From Marvania coccoides (lineage: Eukaryota > Chlorophyta > Trebouxiophyceae > Chlorellales > Chlorellaceae), in contig OY978099.1 in assembly GCA_963854735.1 (NCBI GenBank), forward strand, positions 2,046,001 through 2,110,000: a DNA stretch of 64,000 nucleotides. Reading direction: 5' to 3'. Both the position numbers and the translations under genes were made by a program. A model generated the notes under the pieces. That model searched no databases. It was not told the origin of the DNA and saw nothing but the letters and a program-made list of their open reading frames with translations. Positions within the stretch are counted from its first letter, which is position 1, and the number at the start of each line of letters is the position of its first letter. Of the stretch, positions 32,733 through 43,035 are shown piece after piece.

Positions 32733-33026
32733 TGTAATAGAGGGACTAGTTCTATTAGTATGAGTATTTACAGGACTAATTATGGCAATAATAACTAATG
32801 CCCCGAGAATGGGGAGGCGCAGTCTTATAAAAGGGAGGCGCGTGCGAGACGTGTGCCAAGAAAGGGAGAATGCATACGTGGGCTTGTGTCTGAAAGGGAA
32901 GTGGCATAAATAGCCATGCAATAGGAATCAAAGAGAGGTGGAGGCATATTTGGAATGCTAAGTCAGATGGCTATTCGATGGGATTAAAGTAAGGAGAAAC
33001 AAAGGAGTGCAGCTTGTGCTGCTACA
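32733..33026 (-). repeat. 3' LTR of gag-only copy 2
   Basis: 294 bp with no difference from the copy 1 LTRs noticed. Confidence 0.9.
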
Positions 33027-34428
33027 ACTTTCCTCCCTCCTAAAGAGCTACGTCCTCTTTGAAGGCACGAGCATAGAAACGTAATGAAACATTTCAATTG
33101 AAAATGCGAGTGGTTGTTCGCTAGGGAGCGTAGATGGATGGGAATAAGTTGAATAATGCAAAAGTCAAAGCGAATTTTCCTAGAGTGATGTGATACATAT
33201 TAATGTCACATAGAAGTGCTTGGCGGGGTCTTGATATTGTGTTTTGGTCTTGGTCTTAAGATGTTATTGTGTAGACTTGGCAGAGGACGACAGGGAGGAC
33301 CTAGAACGTCTTGGTCTAGTAATTCGCGTGGTAAGCATTGAAGGCATTGGGTAGGACCCATGATGGAATCGTTGATGAATCTTGTAACTTGGGAGGCGCG
33401 GAGGTGGAATGGTAGCGGCAAGTGGCGTGGTGCTACGACAGAGGTGAAGGGGTGTCAGCTGGCTAAAATGCCGTGGCAACGCCCTTTTACTCTTTCAAGC
33501 AGGCACAATAAGCTATAGATCTTGATGATGTCAATTGGGAGCAGGGCTTGCATGGTGCAAATCAGTTCTTGGTCTTGGCGATGCCCGTTCTCCCTTTAGA
33601 ATCGGAGGCGGTGGAGGAGAATGCAAGGTGGGTATCACTGGGGCCCAAGGGTGACACGTAGGTAGGGAAGGTCCATGTTGGCAACGGTGTGGTCATGAGT
33701 TTGGTCTCAGAGAAAAATGTCGATGAAATTTGATTGCGGTGAGAAGGAAGATAAACGTGAGCTTGGTCTTAATGGACGGCTTCGATGGCACCGTGATATC
33801 CGGGCATGCTGAAGGGCGGCGTTAAGCTTCGATGGCTCCATTAAGTGGCCACCTATGGGCATGCTGAAGAGTGAGGCTCGCGTCTTCGATGGCTCCGTGA
33901 TTTCTGGGCATGCTGAAGGGTGGTCTGTAATAAAGGTGGTGGAGTCTAGGTAGGGCGGATGTGGAGAGGTGTGGTTTTCTTGGCCTTGGCGGCAGGGGAT
34001 CAAGCTGCGGCGCGGGCTACTAGCGCGATTGTTGCGCATTCTCGTTGGTAGAGATGGTCTCGCTGATGGAGGATGCCATGCAGGGCTTGTCTGCTGGTAA
34101 ATACGCTCGTCGACTTGGCCCTAAGAGCGGCCATGTGTGGCAAATGCGCAAGGATGTTTGTAGGTTGGTCTTTCATGTGCCCTTGGTGGTGACTCCATGG
34201 GCACAAGTCGTGAAACTTGAAGAAGATGAAACTTGGAACTTGGAACTTTAAGTTGAAACTTGAACTTGAATGGATGCCATTGGAGGGGCGGGGTGGTGGA
34301 GCCGCTAGTGAAGAAGTCTAAACAAGTAGGGTAGATATGGTCAGCTGCTTAGATAGTAAGCAAAGTGAAATGGTAGACACGATAGCAAAGTCGTTGCTGC
34401 AAGAAGCCGTGCGACGCAAGTTGCTAAT

Positions 34429-35427
34429 TCACCACTTGGTTGCGCATTGGTGGCCGTCGGCCCAGTTGGGGGCTCCGCACTTGAAGCAAGTCTTGGTGGT
34501 CTTGGTTGGGGGCTTGTCGTCATGGTTGTCATTGGTGCGGTCTTCGTTGAAGGACCGCTGTTGCGCGTTGTAGTGGTACACGCGCGCATGTTGTGGCAGG
34601 CGCCTATCGCCACGCTTGTTGTTGAGGTAGGGGTTGGAAAGGAAAGCATTGATCTCCATGGGGGTGTAGGAGGCGCCGTGTTCTTCAAACTGAAGGGGGT
34701 TACCCTCCAGCTGCGCGAGAAAGCGGAGTGCGCCGTCGAGCGTGATGTCGTACGTAGGGTCGTCTGCGCGCTTGCCAGCGATGTGGTTGTCTAAAGCCAT
34801 GTGGTGGGGGCGCAAAAGCTGGAACTTGAATTTCTCGAGTTTGGTGTCGTCGGAGAGCTGTCCCCCAGCTGTCTCGTAGCGCTGCACCCCGTGGATGAAC
34901 CTTGTGTAGAAGGCGGTGGTAGACTCCTTGGTGTCTTGGTTGATGGCGCGCAAGGCGTTGGCGGCGATGTCTTTGGAGTTGACGCTCGCAAATTGCTTGG
35001 TGAGGGCGGCAGCAAAGTCTTCAAAGGTGTGGAAGGGGTCGTTGGGGGAGGATTGACTAGACACGTTAACGACCCACTCGCGTGCAGGGCCGACAGTGTT
35101 GCGCACTGCAAAGGCGATCTTCTCCTGGGGACCCAGTTGGCGAGCGTGGAACGCAACTGCGCGCAGCTCCTTGAGAAAGTCCTCAGCCGTGATAGTGGTG
35201 GCTTCTCCAGAGAACTTGGACACCTTGGCTTCTTGTTGGATGAAGGCAGTGGCTTGGGAAGGGGGTGGGCGCTCGCTGACGGTTTGACGGAGAATGGCGT
35301 TCTCGCCGTGGAGGATGCGTAGTTGGTTCGCCAAATCCTCCTGTTGGATGGTGAGTTGGCGTAAGTGGGCCAATACCTCTGCAACGCTGGGCTGCTCCAA
35401 TGCAGGCGCTGGTTGAGGGGGCTCCAT
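34429..35427 (-). CDS. gag: Gag of gag-only element copy 2
   Basis: 332 aa and intact. It matches the copy 1 gag except for scattered changes (for example SSQSS for SSKSS). Same domain order: coiled-coil-like N-terminus, capsid-like middle, terminal CFKCGAPNWADGHQC knuckle. Leader, primer site and LTR lie upstream at higher coordinates. Confidence 0.9.
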   Translation of the reverse strand: MEPPQPAPALEQPSVAEVLAHLRQLTIQQEDLANQLRILHGENAILRQTVSERPPPSQATAFIQQEAKVSKFSGEATTITAEDFLKELRAVAFHARQLGPQEKIAFAVRNTVGPAREWVVNVSSQSSPNDPFHTFEDFAAALTKQFASVNSKDIAANALRAINQDTKESTTAFYTRFIHGVQRYETAGGQLSDDTKLEKFKFQLLRPHHMALDNHIAGKRADDPTYDITLDGALRFLAQLEGNPLQFEEHGASYTPMEINAFLSNPYLNNKRGDRRLPQHARVYHYNAQQRSFNEDRTNDNHDDKPPTKTTKTCFKCGAPNWADGHQCATKW

Positions 35428-35753
35428 TGCAGGGGGGGGTCTTGATGAAAGGTGGGTGGGTGGATGGGTGTTGTGGGTAGGGCTTGAAGTTGAGTTTAGC
35501 CTCGTGTTGAAGTTAAGCCTAGTGTGTTTAGGACTGATAGAAATTGTGCGTACGCGTTTTTTCTTTTCGATTGGGTGTTCTAGAATATTCTAGATATAGT
35601 GGTCTAGAGGTTGAAGTGTGTCTCTGGCACGGCACAAAACCTTCTACCAGTGTATGAAAATATGAATGGGGAGGTGAGCACTTGAACAGCGCCGATATAC
35701 GTGCTCGTTCAAGGACCTTGATATGATTTTTTTGCAAATGAGTCGAAACCAAG

Positions 35754-36047
35754 TGTAATAGAGGGACTAGTTCTATTAGTATGAGTATTTACAGGACTAA
35801 TTATGGCAATAATAACTAATGCCCCGAGAATGGGGAGGCGCAGTCTTATAAAAGGGAGGCGCGTGCGAGACGTGTGCCAAGAAAGGGAGAATGCATACGT
35901 GGGCTTGTGTCTGAAAGGGAAGTGGCATAAATAGCCATGCAATAGGAATCAAAGAGAGGTGGAGGCATATTTGGAATGCTAAGTCAGATGGCTATTCGAT
36001 GGGATTAAAGTAAGGAGAAACAAAGGAGTGCAGCTTGTGCTGCTACA
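35754..36047 (-). repeat. 5' LTR of gag-only copy 2
   Basis: 294 bp, same sequence by eye as the 3' LTR of this copy. The inner flank repeats the primer-site candidate of copy 1. Confidence 0.9.
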
Positions 36048-36052
36048 TAGCG

Positions 36053-36486
36053 GGTGCGGATGGCGGTCTTGGGGATGTCGTCCTTTGCCATTGGAATTTG
36101 CCAGTAGCCTGCGGCCAGGTCGATGGATGAGAAGCAGGTAGAACCGCCGAGCATATCGAAAATTTCGTCGATGCGGGGAAGGGGGTACTTGTTCTTGATG
36201 GAGTTCTTGTTGAGGGCGCGATAGTCTAAGCACATGCGCAGGCCGCCGGTCTTCTTTTTGGTGAAGAGTACGCAGGCGCCGTAGGGGGATGCACTGGGGC
36301 GGATGAAGTCCTTGTCGATGAGTGTCTTGAGTTGTCGCCGGAGTTCTTCTAACTCAGCAGGGGCCATGCGGCGGAGGCCGGAGGAAGGCGGTGTAGCCGT
36401 GGGGTCGATGAGCGGGATGGTGTGCTCGTGGGTCATGTGCGGTTGGTTGCCGCGGCGCTCAGGCGGTAGGCCTGGGGGAAGGCCGT
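36053..36486 (-). pseudogene. Family A pol (A-2): start of RT domain
   Basis: Continues the RT frame ([52 protein letters not shown]) between the gag-only LTR and the family B fragment. Colinear with 17,200-17,630 of A-1. Confidence 0.85.
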
Positions 36487-37886
36487 TGTTACAGTGTGGA
36501 CAGCATGCGCAGCATGTACGAGGATCTTACTTAGAAAGGCCTCATCACCCGCACCCGACTGATTCCTCCTTAGTTCTTAATATACAGAATATAGATAAGA
36601 GCCTGTAACAGTTTTTGATCGATTACTACTAAGGACCTACTTGAGTACTTACTCAAGTAGCCCTTGGTTTTTACGTCCATTTTTGTTTGATCTTTCCCTG
36701 ACCTCTGACACGGGGCGGTATGCGCGAAAGCGCGTCCGCCCCACCCCTTTTCCGTGCGAAATGGTGCGAAAGCCCATGAGCGCGAGTGGTGCGAAAGCCC
36801 AACAAAATCTGGTCTCACACTGGTTCCGAAAGGACCATGCTCTGCAAAGAGCAGGTGTGGGCGTAGCGGGTCTCCCGATACGTCCAGTGGCCTTAGTTCA
36901 GCTTGGAAACGCTGATTAAGAGCCGAAAGGACCAGAGGACTTAAACAAAAATCGCAATTTTTGGGATGTACAATCACTCCTAAAAATTTTCGCTTCTCTT
37001 CTGCTTCTGCAGAAGTGTGGACTCCCCTCGATATACTGAGGCAGAGTAGAGAAGAGAAAAACGCGATTTGCTCCAAGAGCTGGTGAGAATCAGCGGCCAA
37101 GCAATTTAATTGCCTGGCAGTGCACGTAGGCACCCAATGAGTTGTTTATTTCCAAGTTGATCATTGATTTGTCTGGATGGTGCAGACTGCCAATGCCCAC
37201 TGGCTTGGAAGAAGTTATTCCAGCCGAAGTAGGAGGTCACGTCACGGGACAGGATCACGGAGCGCCTGGAGAAGATCAGGCAGCGCCATCAAAGTCAGCA
37301 GCAGCTCCTTCCAGCGGCAAATACGAAAGCCCGCACAAAAGGAGGCGTAGGAGTGACAGAGAAGCGGCAAGAGAAGCGGCAAGGACACCGGTACTTTACG
37401 TTCCAGAAGAGCAGAAGTTTATCGTTGCAGACGTTAGCGCCGCAGCCCGCCAGACAACCCGCGCTTGCGCAGCAGCCAGTGCAGAGGCATCCAGGCAAGC
37501 ACACGGCGCAGCTGCATCAGTCCACAAGACAGCGGATCTCTTGCGGAAGAATCAGCGTGATACCAAAGACATCGTTCGCGCCACCGACGACGCCACGCGC
37601 CGCCTGGACCGCCCGAATCTTTTCCGGCCAAGTGGTACAAGAAACAGGCCTTCACGTGGGACGCCACATTCAAGACCTTTTCGCCCACAGCAGACCCGAA
37701 AACATTCGAGCAGTGGGAGGCGCTGGCGCATTTTGCTGAATATTATAGGCAGCAGGATTTGCCTGCGATATCTAGCCCGATATACCACGGTCCTGATTCC
37801 CGCATTCTTCCATCTTCATCTGACGAAGAAGCTGGTGTGGATTCGCAGAATTTGGTTGAGCAGCGGAAGAAATTAGTTGTGCAACG
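36487..37886 (+). mobile_element. Family B fragment with one LTR and a target duplication
   Basis: 1,400 bp: a 124-bp 5' LTR (36,487-36,610), the leader, and the extra ORF with an internal deletion of about 317 bp, ending at GTTGTGCAACG with no 3' LTR. The target bases GGCCGT are present on both sides (36,481-36,486 and 37,886-37,891), and A-2 pol resumes exactly, as judged from 17,626-17,640 of A-1. So this is an insertion that lacks its right end. Confidence 0.82.
37142..37876 (+). pseudogene. Family B extra ORF, internally deleted copy
   Basis: Matches 23,608-24,657 but loses the stretch between TRRLDR and the PESF region, with CCGC microhomology at the junction. The deletion shifts frame. 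A T present near 37,759 and absent from B-1 returns it to the frame B-1 uses at its end. This copy also shows the better version of the acidic serine-rich tail in its third frame. Confidence 0.7.
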
Positions 37887-38769
37887 GCCGTCGATGAGGA
37901 TGTCGAGGTAGTCGGCTTGGATGCGTTGTCGTAGTGTGTCGAGCTCTGGCTGTAACGGGTGTGGCTTGGGGGTGTCAGCTGGTTTGTCTGCCGTGGCAAC
38001 GCCCTTCACCTCTTCGGAAATAGTGGCAGCGTGGCTGGAGTATTGGATGTGAGGGATGTCGGTGATTTGGGCGAGAAAGAGTTTATCGCGCGGCACGGTA
38101 TCATATGCCTTTTTGAAATCTACGAAAGCAACGTAAAGTGGTGTATCATCAGCCTGGTGGCGTTCAATCAATGCACGCAGGGTAAAAATGCTATCCTCAG
38201 TCCTGTGGTCACGCCGAAATCCAGTTCGAGTGTCAGTACGCAAATTATTGTCCTCTCCCCAAGCGCCGAGGCGCCTTGTCAAACAAGTCATGTAAAGTTT
38301 ATCTAAGATGCTACAAACGGTGATGCTACGGTGGTCGTTGAGCGCAGTGGTGGCCGCCCACGGCTTGGGAACCATGGTAATCACACCCAGCGCCATGTCA
38401 AGGCATGGTCTTGGTTCGCACCACCGCGTTAAACGGCAATGACCTCCTCCATGCCCAGGACCCATCTCCCCATATCGTTGAGCGGCCGCGCAGCGTCTTC
38501 ATTGCGCCGCTGCGCCGACGCTCCGGTGTGCGCGTTAAAGTCACCAGCGACAATTACGTTGCCCATTCCGCTCGCTTGGGCAACCTGTTGTTCCAAGCAA
38601 AAGCATGCGTCAGTCATGTCAGGGTCATTTGGTTTAAAATAGCAGGCGGCAATAAACAAATCCTGGGGCAGTCCGGCCTCTTTATTGAATCGGAGCCAAG
38701 AAAATTGGCCACCGTGGTAGTGTTCCTCTGGTCAAGGGGTGGCAAATGAGTCCAGGTCCAGAGAAACGT
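37887..38769. repeat. Direct copy of 17,626-18,507 (A-2 pol end plus LINE L3)
   Basis: Nearly identical to the A-1/L2 junction region, including the identical gypsy/LINE breakpoint (38,080/38,081) and the deleted LINE endonuclease-RT joint. A 3-bp difference (CAGTCCTGTGG against CAGTGTGG) separates the copies. It shows that A-1 and A-2 are duplicates of one locus, not two insertions. Confidence 0.88.
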
Positions 38770-39358
38770 ATGGATTGTGGTTTAACTCCTTTCAGAAAAC
38801 ATTTCACAGTGCCAGATGGGCTTGATTTGACCATATTTGCCTCTGGAGGGTTCACACCTGGAAACAGAGTTACAAATGTTCCAATTCCATTACTCCTTAA
38901 CGAATTATCCCCGATGTCCGGTGTTCAAAAAATCGTCAACGCGTCTTTTGTAGGCAATTTCAAAACAAGCCCCATTAGGTCAGAGCTCTATGATCTGTGG
39001 GGAGGAAATTACACTATTTTCTCAAGCAAGAACAAAACTCCAAATGCCCCAGCCCTTATTAACCGCACCATTGACTTCAGCATGGACATGGTAATGTTGA
39101 TGCATCAAAGCACTTTCTGCTTATGTCCACGCGGGTAAGGATCTGCACTCTAAAATGCTGCAGTGTCCTGGATATTATCTGACAATAGTTCACTGTTTTT
39201 TCAGGTATGGAGCAACATCATTTCGATTATATCAATCTATCCAGCTGGAATGCATACCAATTTATATATGGGAGGGAGATTTACTTCTTCCTTTTGCTGA
39301 CTATGTCAATTGGGACTCATTCTCAATAGTACTGTCGCGTAAAGATTTACCAAGTTAA
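38770..39358 (+). pseudogene. GT47/exostosin duplicate, 5'-truncated with nonsense change
   Basis: Copies the gene at 19,752-20,907 from GLTPFRKHF onward, with the same 70-nt intron (39,135-39,204) and the FCLCPRG/YGATSFRLYQS splice. The anchor and first 150 or so residues are missing because the duplication starts inside exon 1. Near 39,356 TTA became TAA, removing about the last 40 residues. Not expected to work. Confidence 0.88.
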
Positions 39359-40610
39359 AAAAACCGTCTAGACAATTTGAATGTTCCCGAAATGCAAAAG
39401 AAATTAAAAGAAATCAGGCCTATGATGACATATAAGCATACATGCGAATATATTTTTGAATATCTGCAGATACATTAAATATGTTAACAGTATACTATTA
39501 TAACTGCCAGCAAGGCCAATTTTGGCCCATCCCAGCGAGGCGCGCAAAAAACGGCTCCTCCTGTTGCGAATTATGCATGTAAATTCAATTATCATGGCTC
39601 AAAACATTCTTCAGAACAATATATAGCCATGATGAGGCAGCGGCCGTGTCGCAGCAGGTGCTGTCAATGCACGCCGCACTTTTCAATCTGCTGGATCAGA
39701 CTTGGGCAAATTCTAGCTGCACCTTACGCGCGTTAAATGCAGGCTTGGCACATATCCGTTCTCCCATATATTGATGCTCACTTTTATGCCTTGTATGCAT
39801 TTAGCAGTGGCTCTTTCGCACTTCAATCGGCCATCTCGAAATCTGCGTCCCATTTTTTTGTAGTTGTCCGGCTCCGTTGAGTCCACATACACATCATTTG
39901 GCACCATGGATTTCTGAATAAAGCCTCCCTCCGCCGATTTTCGTGCCAAAGTTTGTAAGATCGCTCCTTTTGACATGCTCCAAACCATTCACGCTCCTCA
40001 TCTCTCGTGAGGAGTGGCCATGGCGCCCCCAATACAGATGTTTTATATACACAGAACTGATTAAGCGGCGCTCAACGCAGAAGCCCCGCTGTGCCACACC
40101 GCTCAGACCGCGACTGCTGGAGGCGCCCTCACCCAGCACCCACCCCCGATTTTAACCCGCCGTGTATCATCATCCCTATGGCGTGCCCCACCCCCCAGCA
40201 GCATGTCTGCTTTCCCCCGAGGGCACCCAGACGGCACGGTCAGCTTCCCCGCTCCCGCCCCCAATGCCGCCCCCACACGCGTCCTACTCGTGCTGGGCAA
40301 GCGGCTGTCCCACCACGCCAGCCTGTCCCCTCCACCGCGGTGCGCGCCGTCCCACAGCACCACGCGCGGCGGGGAAATGACAACCAGGCCGGCCCAAATC
40401 GCGCGGCCCCAGACCGCACGCCGGGTGTCTCCACACCCGTAAACTCTCAATAGGGGGGCGGGAGTCAAGGGGAAACCGCCACCGTGGTCCGCCGCAGCCC
40501 CTGGCTTCTCCTGCTCAACGTAAAAGGCCTCCTCCAAAGCGAGCCGTCCGCTGTTTTCTCACTTTTTCGAGGGGAGCGCCTAGTCATCCTCACAGAAACA
40601 TGGCTGAGCG
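38770..40610. repeat. Inverted copy of about 18,600-20,460
   Basis: Starts abruptly at ATGGATTGTGG, the reverse complement of the sequence at 20,460, and stays near-identical through the GT47 3' part, the 91-codon ORF and the LINE 5' region. From about 40,610 similarity drops and only LINE homology remains. It abuts the direct copy at 38,769, giving two LINE endonuclease stretches in opposite orientation. Confidence 0.88.
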
Positions 40611-41155
40611 ACGAAGACACTCCCCCAAACTACCGCGCCTCCAATTTCCCTCGCCCAACAGCGTCAAACGGCGGAGGGAGGCGCCCCCGGGGGAGTGGCG
40701 TTCTACGTTTCTCTGGACCTGGAATCATTTGCCACCTCTTGGCCAGAGGAACACTACCACGGTGGCCAATTTTCTTGGCTCCGATTTGATAAAGAGGCCG
40801 GACTGGCCCAGGATTTGTTTGTTCCGCCTGCTATTTTATACCCAATGACCCCGACACTGATGCAAGCTTTTGCTTGGAACAACATGTCCAAGCGTGTGGA
40901 ATGGGCAACGTAATCGTCGCTGCTGGCTTTAACGCGCACACTGGAGCGTCGGCGCAGCGGCGAAACGAAGATGTTATGCGGCCGCTAAACGAGATGGGGA
41001 AATGGATTTTGGGCATGGAGGCGGCGATTGCCGAGATCTTCATCGCTAACGGTAGAGTCGCCGGCGACACCTCTTGTAACTTTACTTTCTGGAATTCACC
41101 TAACCAAAAATCTACCATCGACTATACAACCGTTCCACCAGATTTACTCATTTAG
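40484..41155 (+). pseudogene. LINE copy L4, endonuclease domain
   Basis: Plus-strand LINE endonuclease in several frames: LVILTETWLSDED, AFYVSLDLESF, SWPEEHYHGGQFSWLRF, then IVAAGFNAHTGASAQRR and finally CNFTFWNSPNQKSTIDYT, the C-terminal serine-isoleucine-aspartate motif missing from L2. The usual GDFN reads AGFN here, a change at a catalytic position. Small indels break the frame. It ends against repeat R1 near 41,128. Confidence 0.78.
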
Positions 41156-41170
41156 AAATCAGGGGTCCAT

Positions 41171-41386
41171 ACATACATACACATACATTACAGGTTTAAA
41201 GTCCGCACAAAGAAGCAACTAAGGCAACATAGCAGACTGGCACCGAAGTGCAAGCAGAAATAATAAAAATAAATTGATGAATAAAAATGAGAATAAAGAA
41301 AGACCAAAGAAAAACCAACCGCTAAAAGAAACAGAGAAAATAATAACAAAGGAAAAGAAAAGAGAAGCTTATATCCAACCACGCAG
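41171..41386 (-). mobile_element. 5'-truncated LINE 3' end inserted in repeat R1
   Basis: LINE 3' untranslated region with a short ACAT tail, inserted at GGGGTCCATA/CTCATTTC. The site at 2,300-2,325 is the same sequence without the insert. CATA is present at both ends (41,168-41,171 and 41,387-41,390), a short duplication that may partly be tail. Confidence 0.85.
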
Positions 41387-41645
41387 CATACTCATTTCTA
41401 TAGGGAATTCAAGATGGCCAAGTTGTCGATTGTGTGCGCTGCTTCAGGGCCTTGCTGCAGCTGGGTACACAGAAAAAGCCTCATTTTAAATCCCTTGCAA
41501 ACTCTGCTGAAAGCCAGAATTTGACTTGTCGAAAAAGCTGATTTTCAGAAAAAGGTGATTTTCGCCAAGCTCAGAGCCCGCTTTCTCAGCCTCTGCGGCT
41601 TCATATGATGCACACCAGCCCCGTGGCCTGCGCGCCAAAACCAGC
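41387..41645. repeat. Dispersed repeat R1, copy 2
   Basis: Matches 2311-2568 with small indels. A plus-strand reading MAKLSIVCAASGPCC is partly shared with the other copies. Confidence 0.7.
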
Positions 41646-43035
41646 CATTGCCCCAAAACACAAGCCCAATGGTGTTCATCGCCATTCGAAAGTGTAAACG
41701 CAGGCTTTGCGGTGAAATTTGTCGGTACTGGACGCCTTTGAGATGAATAAATGCGTACGCTGCAGAGATCGATTTCGTCAACGCCCTCCTTCGAGGAGCT
41801 GCAACCCTAAAGGCATGGTTGATGCAGAAATAACAATAACGAGGTCGGAAAAGGGCTACCATAGTAAAAAAGGATTGCACCGCCCTTGAAAATTTGAAGA
41901 CTGCATTTCAAGACTTATACGATCCAATATGCCCCCCATAATTATAAAATAATAAATTGAAAATGCCAATGGCTTTCTGTGACGCTTACGATGTCTCCAA
42001 CCCCTAAGAAGTAGAGAAGTCGGTAGTGACGACTGCTACTGAGCCACAGGCTTTTTTTTTACAGCGCCACAGCACGCAGTATTTTAGAAGCAAATGACAG
42101 CATAATATTGAGAGATAGCGCCTGCTCATCAAGACGTTGACCGCTGCCCCACCAAAAAACCATGTTCTCGGCCTGTTCATTTTTTCTAGGAGCACCGCGA
42201 TGGCCAAGATCGCATCTTTACAGTTGAATTCATTGTGATTGAATGCTAGTGTAGCACAACAGAACGAAACCTAAGAAGTTCACGGCCGCAGTGATCTGAA
42301 GGATCGCATGGCAAGCTGCACCCCCCGGATCGCAGCTTTAGACAAAGCCGACAGCAGCAGCGTTTTCATTAATTCGCATATACCCAATTCACATGTATTT
42401 AGCTGGAAAAAGCTGTTGAAATTTTTGGAAGGCTTTTGGAGAGGCCTTATGGGGGCTTTCGATTGTATTTTTCGAAATATACAATCGAAATAAAGTGTTC
42501 AATTGGGTCTTTTGTGCCATGCTCATACAGGTGTGCTCGTTGAATTGCCGAGATGTTGCAGGAAAGGTGGGCTGGAGCGTTCGATGACATTAGATGAGTG
42601 GGCCACACTCCTGAGGGTCGGGTGCCCTTTCCGCTCCCCATCGCTGCAAAGGTTGACATGTGTGTAATTTGCGATATATATAGCATAAACGCCGAGCGCG
42701 TGTACTTGGAGAATTCCGCTGAAACCCGCCTACTGTCAGACAGCGGAGTGCTGCACAATCGCGGAGTGCTGCACAATCGCGGATGGGCAATCTCTGGGCT
42801 CCGTATCTTAAATCAAAACTTTGGGAGTGCTTCACATAGACGCAGTGTCCTTCAATGCTCCAGGTATGGTTGCTTCCACGTTTTTATGTCGTCGATTGCC
42901 GCCTACATTAAGCCCGCACTGCTATTACGCTGGAACTTTTTTTTTAAGGCTGAAACTCAATAAAATTTAATTTTATATGTAATAACAGATTTTTAAACCG
43001 TTTGCTGCTTCTTTTAATTTTTTCACCGAATTTGA
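41646..43035. other. No gene recognised
   Basis: Scattered short frames only. A 14-bp tandem repeat (GGAGTGCTGCACAATCGC, twice) lies near 42,747-42,783. Confidence 0.45.

Larger units (their letters stand above)
32733..36047 (-). mobile_element. Intact gag-only LTR retrotransposon, copy 2
   Basis: 3,315 bp, minus orientation, LTRs at 32,733-33,026 and 35,754-36,047, target duplication TAGCG (32,728-32,732 and 36,048-36,052). Nearly identical to copy 1 in gag, pol-less segment and LTRs. It sits in the RT region of A-2, a different site from copy 1, so the two are independent insertions. Confidence 0.93.
21899..38080 (-). mobile_element. Family A Ty3/gypsy element, copy A-2, 5'-truncated, with three insertions
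   Basis: Minus-oriented. 3' LTR at 21,899-22,192, then pol pieces at 22,206-22,959, 30,751-32,732, 36,048-36,486 and 37,887-38,080. These are interrupted by family B (22,960-30,750), the gag-only element (32,733-36,047) and a one-LTR family B fragment (36,487-37,886). Each insertion has a target duplication. The pieces rejoin colinearly with A-1. The 5' end stops at the same LINE junction as A-1 (38,080/38,081). Confidence 0.88.

Noticed and set aside
30684..32921. 745-aa frame as one complete pol protein
   Set aside because: Its first part is LTR sequence of the gag-only insertion and its end runs into a family B LTR; the true pol continues elsewhere.
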